From Terriglobia bacterium (GTDB lineage Bacteria > Acidobacteriota > Terriglobia > Bryobacterales > Bryobacteraceae), in NCBI GenBank assembly GCA_020073365.1, contig JAIQFL010000001.1, forward strand, positions 1 to 64,000: a stretch of DNA of 64,000 nt. Reading direction: 5' to 3'. Position numbers and translations under genes: made by a program. The notes under the pieces were generated by a model, which was not told where the DNA came from, did no database searches, and saw nothing but the letters and a program-made list of their open reading frames with translations. Numbering within the stretch: position 1 is the stretch's first letter; each line of letters opens with the position of its first letter. This document shows, piece by piece, positions 43,507 through 51,851 of the stretch.

Positions 43507-43600
43507 CGAGCGACTTCAGAAGATGGCCGGTCCCGCCGGGGCGTCCCTCAACGTGCACGCCTGCGCGTTTGAGCCGGCGCACGAACTCCTTGCCTTTCAC
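43487..43600 (-). pseudogene. HicA-like toxin remnant
   Basis: Minus-strand frame GTG 43600 to a stop at 43487, 37 residues. It opens VKGKEFVRRLKRAGVHVE and continues GRPGGTGHLLKS, which resembles the first half of HicA mRNA-interferase toxins (KGKEf.r.L.raG...GsH). HicA is about 60-80 residues and ends with a PvH segment that is missing here. The frame runs into the tail of the serine hydrolase gene (20-bp overlap). No HicB-like antitoxin is seen upstream on the minus strand. Best read as a decayed toxin-antitoxin fragment; at this length chance similarity is possible. Confidence 0.45.
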
Positions 43601-43784
43601 TGATCCAATGTTAGATCAATACACGACTTGAAGCCACACCTGCCGCAGGGACGGGCGGGAAGCGCCGGGAGCGCAGGAGCGGCAGCGCGGGGAGCGGGAC
43701 ACGGTCCGGCGCCTTCCGTCGTTCAGGCGGTAAGGGGGCCCGTGGGGAGCGGCAGCGGAGTGCTAGTCTGGGGTTCTCAGGGTC

Positions 43785-46763
43785 ATGGATCGATACGATG
43801 AGTTGCGCCGCCGTGCGGCTGAGTTTGTCGCGGAGTTCACCGGGAGCGGTCCGGTGCTGGTGCTGGCGCAGATCCGAGTTGCGGCGGAAGAAGTGGCCCT
43901 GGAGGCCTGCGGCGAGGCACTGGTGGGAGTGCATTGCGCGACGCTGCGGGATCTGGTATCCGAACTTGCCAGCACCGAATTGAACCTCCGGGAACTCGTG
44001 CCGGTGGGACGGTTCGTGCGGGAGGCGCTGGCGGCACGCGTGACAGCCGATGCGCGGCAGGGAAGGGAATTGACGTACCTGGAACCTGTCGCGACCTTCC
44101 CGGGGTTTCCCAGGGCGCTGACGGAAACGTTTGAAGAGCTGCGATTGAACGCGGTGGATTTGAAGCGGCTGAGCGAGTGCGGAGAATCGGGGCCGGACCT
44201 GGCGCGATTGCTCGCGGCGTATCAGTGGGAACTCGCGGAGCGGCGCCTGGCGGATCACGCGACACGAGTCCGGCTGGCGCGGGAGGCGCTGACCTCGGGA
44301 CATCACGGCCTGGGCCGGATGGCGGTCGTCGCGGTGGATGTTGCCCCGCGGACGCAGTCGGAGCGGGAACTGCTCCAGTCAGTGATGCGCGCGGCGCGAG
44401 TGCAGGTGGAATTGCACTTGGGCGATGGCCGGCAGGAGGTGGGATCTTCGCTGGAGTCGCTCGAACGGTATCTGTTTTCCAGCAGCCCCGTGCCGGTGCG
44501 CGAAGAGGATGGCAGCGTCGAGATCTTCTCCACTTCGGGCGAGGCGCTAGAGTGTGTGGAGATTTCACGTCACATCAGCGCGGCGGCTGCGCGCGGCGTG
44601 CCGTTCGATGAGATCGCGATTCTCTTGCGATCGCCGGAGCGCCATCAGCCGCTGGTGGTCGAGGCGCTGAGGCGGGCGGGGATTCCGGCCCATTGTACGC
44701 AAGGATTGCGGCGGCCCGATGTGGCCGGGAGGAGTTTTCTCGCGCTTCTGTATTGTGCGGAGGAGGGCCTCTCGGCCTCGCGCTTTGCCGAGTACCTGTC
44801 GTTGGGTCAGATGCCCGAAGACGAAGAGCCGCATACGCCCGCGCTGTGGGAGCGGATGCTGGTCGATGCAGCCGTGATCGGCGGGCCGGAGCGTTGGGAG
44901 GCGCGGCTCGGCGGCCTGCGCGAAGAGTTTCACCGGCGATATCGGGAACAGCAGGACGAGGAGGAGCGATCGGGACTGGAGCGGAAGATTGTGGCTGTGG
45001 ACAATCTGGCGCGCCTGGCCCTGCCGGTGATCGGGAAGCTGGCGGCGCTGCCCACGCGGGCGATGTGGGGAGACTGGATCACGGCTCTTGTGGAACTGGC
45101 GGAGTTCACTCTGCGCGAGCCGGAACACGTGGTGGAACTGATCGAGGAGCTCGAACCGATGGCGGACATCGGTCCTGTAGGGTTGGACGAGGTGCTGCTG
45201 ATTCTGGGTCCGCGGCTGAATTCGTTGCGTTCGGCGGTGAAGGAGTCGCGGTACGGGAAAGTGTGGGTCGGCGGGATCGAGGAGACCCGCGGCCTGGCGT
45301 TCCGGCAGGTGTTCGTGCCGGGGGTGAACGAAGGACTGTTTCCTCGGCCGCCGGCGGAAGATCCGCTGCTGTTGAAGGCGCAGCGCGAAGCGCTGGGGAT
45401 CGAGTTGCGGCCCGATGATACAGAACTGCTGCGCGTCGCCGTGGCGTGTGCGTCTGAGCGGTTGGCGATTTCCTTTTCACGCCTGGATTTGCTAACGGGG
45501 CGGGAACGCGTGCCCTCGTTCTACGCCTTCGCGGCGCATCGCGCGGCCGGCGGGCGCGATATGGATGTGCGCGAATTCGAGGAGCGCGCACGGTCGGCGA
45601 CGCGCACGCGGATCGGGTGGCCGGCGCCGCCGGATGCGGCCGACGCGATCGACGACGCGGAGTTCGATCTGGCCACACTGGCGCCGCTCGCCAAAGGCTC
45701 CGGGCAGTACTTGAAAAGCCTGCCGGGGCGCTCGGTGGCCGCGTTGCGGGCGCGGTGGGCACGCTGGCACAAACCGTGGAAAGCGGACGGCCTCTTCATC
45801 GAGGAGATCGGCAGCCATGCGCTGGATCCCTATCGCCTGTCGGCGCGGGCGTGGTCTCCCTCCGTGTTGCAGCAGTATGCGCGGTGTCCCTATCGGTTTG
45901 CGCTGCGCGGGATTCACGGCTTGCGTCCAGTTGAGCGGCCGGGCTGGTTGCAGCGGATGGATCCCGCGATACGCGGGCAGATTTATCACAAAGTCCAGTT
46001 CGAATTGCTGCGCGACCTGGCGGGGCGCGGATATCTTCCGGTGACCGCGGAGAACCTGCCGGCGGCGCTCGAACGTCTGGACGCGGCGGTCCAGGAGGTT
46101 GCGCAGCGGGCGGAGGCAGAACTGGCGCCCGCCATCCCGCAGATCTGGCGTTCGGAAGTGCAGGCCATCCGCGCGGATCTCCGGGGATGGCTTCAGCAGA
46201 AGGCGGCGACCGAACCGGACTGGATGCCGGAGTTCTTCGAGCTGAGCTTCGGGTTGCAGGACCAGGCAGGACGTGATCCGCGCAGCCGCAAGGAGCCGGT
46301 GGAGGTCTGCGGCGGATTCCAGTTGCAGGGGTCGATCGACCTGGTGGAGAGGCATCCGAGCGGCGCGCTGCGGGTGGTGGATCACAAGACCGGAAAGATC
46401 CCGGACCCGCAGCCGGAGATGGTGGGCGGCGGCGAGGTGCTGCAACCCGCGTTGTACGCGATGGCGGCGGAGAAGATCCTGGGCGAACCCGTTACCTTCG
46501 GGCGCCTCTACTACTCTACGATCGCGCAGAACTATACGGCGGTTCCCGTCCCCCTGAACGACTGGACACGCCGGCGCGCCGAGCAGGTGCTGCGCACGAT
46601 CGACGATGCCATACGCGACGGATTCCTGCCGGCGGCGCCGCGAAAAGACGGATGCAAGCGATGCGAGTATCTGCCGGTGTGCGGCCCTTATGAGGAGGAA
46701 CGGGTGCGGGAGAAATCGCAGGCGGAGCTCAAGGGTCTGAAAGAGCTACGGGGGTGGCGGTGA
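43785..46763 (+). CDS. AddB-like subunit of ATP-dependent helicase-nuclease
   Basis: 992-residue protein for double-strand-break end processing with the AddA-like partner downstream. The C-terminal RecB-family nuclease has GSIDLVE (Asp852) and VVDHKTGK (Asp866, Lys868). Four Cys (701 in YARCPYRF, then 957, 960 and 966 in CKRC...VC) form the iron-sulfur pattern of AddB. The N-terminal helicase-like part lacks the Walker A motif of typical AddB (opening FTGSGPVLVLAQIRVAAEE), so ATPase activity probably resides only in AddA, as in RexB-type partners. The downstream gene overlaps by 4 bp. A helicase/nuclease role is well supported; Chi recognition is not testable here. Confidence 0.88.
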   Translation: MDRYDELRRRAAEFVAEFTGSGPVLVLAQIRVAAEEVALEACGEALVGVHCATLRDLVSELASTELNLRELVPVGRFVREALAARVTADARQGRELTYLEPVATFPGFPRALTETFEELRLNAVDLKRLSECGESGPDLARLLAAYQWELAERRLADHATRVRLAREALTSGHHGLGRMAVVAVDVAPRTQSERELLQSVMRAARVQVELHLGDGRQEVGSSLESLERYLFSSSPVPVREEDGSVEIFSTSGEALECVEISRHISAAAARGVPFDEIAILLRSPERHQPLVVEALRRAGIPAHCTQGLRRPDVAGRSFLALLYCAEEGLSASRFAEYLSLGQMPEDEEPHTPALWERMLVDAAVIGGPERWEARLGGLREEFHRRYREQQDEEERSGLERKIVAVDNLARLALPVIGKLAALPTRAMWGDWITALVELAEFTLREPEHVVELIEELEPMADIGPVGLDEVLLILGPRLNSLRSAVKESRYGKVWVGGIEETRGLAFRQVFVPGVNEGLFPRPPAEDPLLLKAQREALGIELRPDDTELLRVAVACASERLAISFSRLDLLTGRERVPSFYAFAAHRAAGGRDMDVREFEERARSATRTRIGWPAPPDAADAIDDAEFDLATLAPLAKGSGQYLKSLPGRSVAALRARWARWHKPWKADGLFIEEIGSHALDPYRLSARAWSPSVLQQYARCPYRFALRGIHGLRPVERPGWLQRMDPAIRGQIYHKVQFELLRDLAGRGYLPVTAENLPAALERLDAAVQEVAQRAEAELAPAIPQIWRSEVQAIRADLRGWLQQKAATEPDWMPEFFELSFGLQDQAGRDPRSRKEPVEVCGGFQLQGSIDLVERHPSGALRVVDHKTGKIPDPQPEMVGGGEVLQPALYAMAAEKILGEPVTFGRLYYSTIAQNYTAVPVPLNDWTRRRAEQVLRTIDDAIRDGFLPAAPRKDGCKRCEYLPVCGPYEEERVREKSQAELKGLKELRGWR

Positions 46764-49700
46764 GCACCACGGCGTTTGGATCCGGACTCGACCAGAGTTG
46801 GGTGGTGGAAGCCTCGGCGGGAACCGGCAAGACGACGGCCCTGGTGGACCGGATGGTGGAGGTGATCGCGGGCGGAACGCCAGTGGAAGCCATCGTGGCG
46901 GTGACGTTCACGCATGCGGCCGCGGGCAACATGAAGCTGCGCGTCCGGCAAAAGTTGGAGCAGCGCCGGGCGAGCGAGCTGGAACCAGCGGTGCGGGCAC
47001 GGCTGGCGGAGGCGGCACGCGGCCTGGACCGAGCGTTCATCGGGACCATCCACGCCTTCTGCGCGCAACTGCTGCGGCGGCGGCCGGTGGAGGCGCGAGT
47101 GGATCCTGTGTTTCGGGAGCTGGATCAGCCGGAAGCAATGCGGATCTTCGGGCGAGTGTTCCGGCGATGGATGGAGCAGAGGCTGGCCGCGCCTTCGCCG
47201 GCTTTGGAGCGCGCGCTGGCGCGCCTGGCGTGGCGTGAGGAGCGCGACAGCGCGGACCCCATCGAGGGGCTGCGCGAGGCGGCGTGGGCGCTCGCGGAGT
47301 GGCGCGATTTCGACGCACCGTGGGACCGGCGCGGCTTCGATCGCGACGCGCAGCTCGGAGAGCTGATCGAAAGGGCGGAGGGCACGCTCGAACTACGCAA
47401 TCGCTGCGCGAGATCGCGCGACAGTTTGTACGACGGCTTGCGGCCCCTGGCGGAGTTGTTGGAGCGGGTGAGGCTAGCGCGCGAGGCGGGCCGCTTTGAC
47501 GCGAACCTGGTGGAGAGCGAGATTCTGCATCTGCCGCGCGACATGCGCTGGCTGAAGCAGGGCGGCGGGAGGTATGCGGATGGCGTAACGCGCGAAGCGG
47601 TGATGGCTTCGTGGGAGGAACTGAGGGCGGCGATCGAAGAGTTCGGCCAGTGCGCGGGTGCCGACTTGGCCGCGCGGCTGCGGGATGAGCTGTGGGAGGT
47701 AGTGGGGCTCTATCAGCAGGCCAAGAAGCGTGCCGGCCCACTGGACTTCATGGACCTGCTGTTGTACGCGCGCGATCTCCTGCGGCACGACGGCGCGCGC
47801 GCCGATCTGCAAAAGGTCTACCAGCGCGTGTTTGTGGACGAGTTTCAGGACACCGACCCCCTTCAAGCCGAAATCCTGCTGTTGCTTGCGGCCGCCGACC
47901 CGGCGGAACGCGACTGGCGCAAGGCGACGCCGGCCGCGGGAAAGCTGTACGTGGTGGGGGATCCAAAGCAATCCATCTACCGGTTTCGCCGGGCGGATGC
48001 ACGCCTGTTCCGGCGCGTCTGCCAGGACTTGCGGGAGGCCGGCGTCGGATCGAGGGAACTGAGAAGCAGCACGCGGTCGACCAAGGCGATCCAGGCTTTC
48101 GTCAATGCGGCGTTCAACCACGCGATTCCGGACTACCTGCCGCTGGAGGGTGGGGTGGAAGGGCTGGATGCGCAGCCGGGTATCGTGGCGCTGCCGATGC
48201 CGGAGCCCTACGGCTCACGGAACCTTTCGAACGTCAAAATCGATGAGTGCTCGCCGAATGCGGTAGCGGCCTTCATCGAGTGGCTCTGGAAAGAGAGCGG
48301 ATGGAAGGTGCGGGAACGCTCCGGGGCGTGGACGCCGATCCAGCCGGAACACGTGTGCATTTTGTTCCGCCGGTTCACCAATTTCGGAACGGACCTCACG
48401 CAGGAGTACGTGCGCTGCCTGGAGGCCCGCGGGATCGCGCACCTGCTGGTGGGGTCGAAGTCTTTTCACCGCAGGGAAGAGGTGGGGACGCTGCGCACTG
48501 CGCTCCGCGCCATCGAGTGGCCGGACGATGAATTGAGCGTGTTCGCGGTGTTGCGCGGGAGTCTGTATGCGGTGCTCGACGACACGCTCCTGAAGTTTCG
48601 CAATGCGCACGGGCGCTTCCATCCGATGCGCGCATTGCCGGAGGATCTCGATCCCGAGTTCGCGCCCATTCGGGAGGCTTTCGGCGTGCTGCGCGAGCTG
48701 CACGGGAAGAGGAACTATCGGCCGATTGCGGACACCATCCACGAGTTACTGGAAGCCACGCGGGCGCACGCGGGATTTGCCTTCCGCAAGGGCGGAGAGC
48801 GCGTTCTGGCCAACGTTTTCCGGCTGACGGACCTGGCGCGCAGTTTCGAAGTGAGCGGGGCGGCGACCTCGTTCCGCGCCTTAGTCGAGTACCTGGAGAG
48901 CGAGTACGAAGGCAGCGACACGGGCGAAGCGCCGGTACTGGAGCAGGAAGGCGGCGGTGTGAAACTGATGACCGTGCACAAAGCCAAGGGGCTGGAATTC
49001 CCGGTGGTGATCCTGGCGGACCTGACGGCGAATCTGACAGGTCGGCAGGGCGGCGACCGCTACAGCGAACCGGACAGGCGCCTGTGCGCGCAGCGGCTGC
49101 TGGGGTGCGCTCCGTGGGAACTGCTGGATCAGGCGGTGGCCGAAGCGAAGGCGGATGAAGAAGAGGCGTTGCGCGTGGCGTACGTGGCGGCGACGCGGGC
49201 GCGCGATCTGCTCGTAGTGGCCGCGGTTGGCGAAGCCGAGAGGCCGGGTTGGTTGAGCCCGCTGTACGATGCGCTGTATCCGCCGAAGGAGCGGTGGCGC
49301 GTCGCGGGGACTGCGCCGGGTTGTCCCAAGTTTGGAGATTCGACGGTCTTGAACCGGCCGCACGATCAGCCGGAGGAGGGGTCGGTGAAGCCGGGTCTGC
49401 ATTATCCCAAGGCCGGCACTCACGAGGTGGTGTGGTTCGACCCCAGGGTGCTGACCCTGCGGGTAGCCAAAGCCGAGGGCGTGGAGAACGAGCAGGTACT
49501 GAGCGGAACGACGGAGCAGTCGGTGGAAGGGCTGCGTCGCTATGGGGAGTGGAAGGATCGGCGGGCGAGACGCATCGCGATCGGGAGCGTGCCGCGGTTT
49601 CGGACCGCGACCGCGGAGACGTGCGGACATGCGCAGGAAGCCGAGCGGATCGCGGTAGAGACGATCACGCTGCCGGCGGCAGCGGGACGCCCTTCGGGGA

Positions 49701-50098
49701 AGAAATTCGGGCGCGTGGTGCACGACATCCTGCAACATGCCGAATGCGCGAACGATGCCGAGGATCTGGCGGCAATCTGGGGACGGAAGCATGGGGCGGG
49801 CGAGGAAGAATGCGCGGCTGCTGCTGCCGCGGCGCGGGCGGTGTTGGACCACCCGGCGGTAGCGGTTCCGGCCGGAGCCGAGCGCTATCGCGAGCTCCCG
49901 GTGATGGTGCGATTGGAAGACGGCACGCTCGTCGAAGGGCGCATCGATTTGGCGTGGTCGGATGGGCAGTCGTGGACGGTCGTCGACTACAAGACGGATC
50001 GGCGCGAAAAGCGCAACGTCGCGCAGGTGCAGTTGTACGGCCTGGCATTACAGCGCGCGACGGGCCTGTTGGTGCGCGGGATCGTGCTGGAGGTGTAG
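46760..50098 (+). CDS. AddA-like helicase-nuclease (UvrD/RecB family)
   Basis: 1112-residue SF1A helicase fused to a RecB-type nuclease. Motifs in order: Walker A EASAGTGKTT (Lys24), AVTFTHAAA, TIHAFCAQLLRR, VDEFQDTDPLQ, GDPKQSIYRFRRAD, LMTVHKAKGLEFPVVIL and VAYVAATRARDLL. The C-terminus carries GRIDLAW and VVDYKTDRR, the nuclease Asp-Asp-Lys set. It works with the AddB-like protein to resect DNA ends for RecA. GTG 46760 overlaps the upstream stop (GTGA); GTG 46754 is an alternative. A hairpin plus TTTT just after the stop is a likely terminator. Confidence 0.93.
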   Translation: MSTTAFGSGLDQSWVVEASAGTGKTTALVDRMVEVIAGGTPVEAIVAVTFTHAAAGNMKLRVRQKLEQRRASELEPAVRARLAEAARGLDRAFIGTIHAFCAQLLRRRPVEARVDPVFRELDQPEAMRIFGRVFRRWMEQRLAAPSPALERALARLAWREERDSADPIEGLREAAWALAEWRDFDAPWDRRGFDRDAQLGELIERAEGTLELRNRCARSRDSLYDGLRPLAELLERVRLAREAGRFDANLVESEILHLPRDMRWLKQGGGRYADGVTREAVMASWEELRAAIEEFGQCAGADLAARLRDELWEVVGLYQQAKKRAGPLDFMDLLLYARDLLRHDGARADLQKVYQRVFVDEFQDTDPLQAEILLLLAAADPAERDWRKATPAAGKLYVVGDPKQSIYRFRRADARLFRRVCQDLREAGVGSRELRSSTRSTKAIQAFVNAAFNHAIPDYLPLEGGVEGLDAQPGIVALPMPEPYGSRNLSNVKIDECSPNAVAAFIEWLWKESGWKVRERSGAWTPIQPEHVCILFRRFTNFGTDLTQEYVRCLEARGIAHLLVGSKSFHRREEVGTLRTALRAIEWPDDELSVFAVLRGSLYAVLDDTLLKFRNAHGRFHPMRALPEDLDPEFAPIREAFGVLRELHGKRNYRPIADTIHELLEATRAHAGFAFRKGGERVLANVFRLTDLARSFEVSGAATSFRALVEYLESEYEGSDTGEAPVLEQEGGGVKLMTVHKAKGLEFPVVILADLTANLTGRQGGDRYSEPDRRLCAQRLLGCAPWELLDQAVAEAKADEEEALRVAYVAATRARDLLVVAAVGEAERPGWLSPLYDALYPPKERWRVAGTAPGCPKFGDSTVLNRPHDQPEEGSVKPGLHYPKAGTHEVVWFDPRVLTLRVAKAEGVENEQVLSGTTEQSVEGLRRYGEWKDRRARRIAIGSVPRFRTATAETCGHAQEAERIAVETITLPAAAGRPSGKKFGRVVHDILQHAECANDAEDLAAIWGRKHGAGEEECAAAAAAARAVLDHPAVAVPAGAERYRELPVMVRLEDGTLVEGRIDLAWSDGQSWTVVDYKTDRREKRNVAQVQLYGLALQRATGLLVRGIVLEV

Positions 50099-50120
50099 GG
50101 TCCACGATGAACCCAAGGTG

Positions 50121-50144
50121 GGACAGGCCCTTGGCCTGTCTTTT
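50121..50144 (+). terminator. Rho-independent terminator after the AddA-like gene
   Basis: GACAGGCC (50122-50129) and GGCCTGTC (50133-50140) form a perfect 8-bp stem with a three-base loop, followed by TTTT (50141-50144). It lies 24 bp after the stop, between two convergent genes. The stem resembles the dispersed repeats, so a repeat may have been recruited as terminator. Confidence 0.7.
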
Positions 50145-50147
50145 CCC

Positions 50148-51608
50148 CTACCTCTGTGCGGGGGGCTTGGCTTCGGTAATGCCGAGGTCGGTCAGCACTT
50201 TCGGCTCCTTCTCATCCATCGCCAGCAGGTTGTGGCAGGCGTTGCAGTCCTGCGTGATGGACTTGCCGTCCTTCGTGTTGTGGCTGCCGTCGTGGCACCG
50301 GAAGCAACCCGGGAAGTCCGTGTGCCCGATGTTCAACGGGTACCTGCCCCAGGTGACGTTCATGTCCGGGAAAATGTTTCGGTCATAGATCGCCAGAACT
50401 TCTTTCGCCGATGTGGCCACTTCGGATTGGCGCTGACCCCAGACGGCCGGATAGCTCTCCTGGTAATACTTGGCAAACGCCGCGGGAATCTTCTGCGCCG
50501 CGTCCTCGCGCGTGGCGTAGGTGACCTTCAGGATCTCTACCGCCTTCTTCTTGGCATACGGCAGAGAGGCGGAAATCAGGCCCGCATTCATGGCCTTGTC
50601 CACGGCGCGTTCCGGCAGGTCGTAGCTGTGAGACGGCCGGTTATGGCAGTCCATGCAGTCCATTTCCCGCGGGGTCAATCCGGCGCCATCGGGCTTGGCG
50701 TCGGCGGCAGCGTAAACCGTGGATTGACCGTTGACCGAGTACTCCACCCAGGGAATCGTCTGCCGGGCCTCGTCGGAGTGGCCGTAGCGAATCGTCACGC
50801 CGGGGCCCAGGTGCGTCCCATGGATCCCGATGCCGCCGTTGCCCCCGCCGATCTTCATGAGGAGCACGGTCTTGGTCAGGCTGTTGGTTTCGTCGTCGGC
50901 GTACTTGGAAACCACTCGAATGCGGTCCTCGCCGTACTTCTGCGGCCAGTGGCAGGCTTCGCAGGTCTCGCGCGCGGGACGCAGGTTATGGACGGGCGTC
51001 GGGATGGGGCGCGGGTACGTGTTGAAGGCGACCGCGAATACCTGGCCGACCCCCGAGAGCTTACTCCTCACGAACCATCCCGCGCCGGGACCAATGTGGC
51101 ACTTCACGCACTCCACGTTGGAATGCGGAGAGTTCTGGTAGGCGGTGTACTCGGGTTGCATCACGGTGTGGCAGGTCTGCCCGCAAAACGTGACCGAATC
51201 CATGTAGTTCACCGCGCCGTAACTCAGTTGGCTGGCGATCGCCATGTTGAGGAACGTCGTGGCGCCGACAAAATAGACCAGCCTGCGCAACTCGGTGTTG
51301 CGCCAGGTAAGCGGAGGGAACTCCGGTGGGTAGATGCCCGTCCGTCCCTCGCGCTTGCGCTTGATCCAAATTCCCAGAGGAACCAGCAACAGGCCGACGA
51401 AGAACGGCGCGGGGAGCACCAGAAATGCCAGAATACCGAAGTATGGGCTTTGTGTCCCTCCCCGCAAGGTGGTCGGCAGCAAAAAAAGCCAAAAGATTGT
51501 GGCCGTGGTGACGATCACCACACCAGCCAGGCTGATCCAGTTGTTCGACAGGTGGATGATCGGGGACAGCCAGCCCCGGCCCCTGCGTTCGGAATTGTCA
51601 GGCGTCAT
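50148..51608 (-). CDS. NapC/NirT-type inner-membrane multiheme cytochrome c (ImcH-like)
   Basis: 486-residue membrane cytochrome. Three hydrophobic segments (about 22-45, 57-82 and 108-128) precede the heme region. Five CXXCH motifs are present (CVKCH, CEACH, CMDCH, CFRCH, CNACH). The first site is FCGQTCH at 141-147, a CX3CH spacing. NapC/NirT proteins take electrons from quinol; the added N-terminal helices and extra hemes recall ImcH of Geobacter, an inner-membrane quinol dehydrogenase for high-potential extracellular acceptors. This comparison is by architecture only. ATG 51608 is preferred to GTG 51650, though no SD is clear. Divergent from the 19-heme gene. Confidence 0.87.
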   Translation of the reverse strand: MTPDNSERRGRGWLSPIIHLSNNWISLAGVVIVTTATIFWLFLLPTTLRGGTQSPYFGILAFLVLPAPFFVGLLLVPLGIWIKRKREGRTGIYPPEFPPLTWRNTELRRLVYFVGATTFLNMAIASQLSYGAVNYMDSVTFCGQTCHTVMQPEYTAYQNSPHSNVECVKCHIGPGAGWFVRSKLSGVGQVFAVAFNTYPRPIPTPVHNLRPARETCEACHWPQKYGEDRIRVVSKYADDETNSLTKTVLLMKIGGGNGGIGIHGTHLGPGVTIRYGHSDEARQTIPWVEYSVNGQSTVYAAADAKPDGAGLTPREMDCMDCHNRPSHSYDLPERAVDKAMNAGLISASLPYAKKKAVEILKVTYATREDAAQKIPAAFAKYYQESYPAVWGQRQSEVATSAKEVLAIYDRNIFPDMNVTWGRYPLNIGHTDFPGCFRCHDGSHNTKDGKSITQDCNACHNLLAMDEKEPKVLTDLGITEAKPPAQR

Positions 51609-51684
51609 TAGCGTTTTACGTAACCGTCTATTGTAAGTCCTTTGGTCCACCGGATCAGCTCAGAAGCGCGCCATGACAGCCTTC

Positions 51685-51772
51685 GTGGGGCAGGTTGGAA
51701 ACCTGCGGGCCGGATGCCAACCGGCCCGTGCGGCGGTTGGCAACCGCCGCGCAGCTTGCCAAGCTGCCCCAC
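51685..51772. repeat. Array of four consecutive perfect hairpins
   Basis: Stems: GCAGGTT/AACCTGC (51690-51706), GGGCCGG/CCGGCCC (51707-51727), GCGGCGGTT/AACCGCCGC (51730-51750) and GCAGCTT/AAGCTGC (51751-51767). Loops are 3, 7, 3 and 3 bases. The outer edges GTGGGG (51685-51690) and CCCCAC (51767-51772) can pair and close the set into a cloverleaf-like form. It lies between the divergent cytochrome genes, just upstream of a good promoter. Confidence 0.8.
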
Positions 51773-51785
51773 AAGTTTCCACAAC

Positions 51786-51814
51786 TTGACGAAAAATTCG
51801 ACAGGTATTAAGAT
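51786..51814 (+). promoter_or_regulatory. Sigma-70-type promoter of the 19-heme cytochrome gene
   Basis: TTGACG (51786-51791), 17-bp spacer, TAAGAT (51809-51814). The predicted start near 51821 leaves a ~30-base leader with GAGGAG (51839-51844) before ATG 51852. Both boxes are close to consensus and the local sequence is unusually AT-rich. Confidence 0.65.
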
Positions 51815-51851
51815 TATAGTGTCTTTTATTCCCGGTTAGAGGAGTCTCTTC

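Noticed and set aside
51609-51650. GTG 51650 as start of the NapC-like gene
   Set aside because: Adds 14 Arg-rich residues with no similarity and no SD; ATG 51608 fits better.
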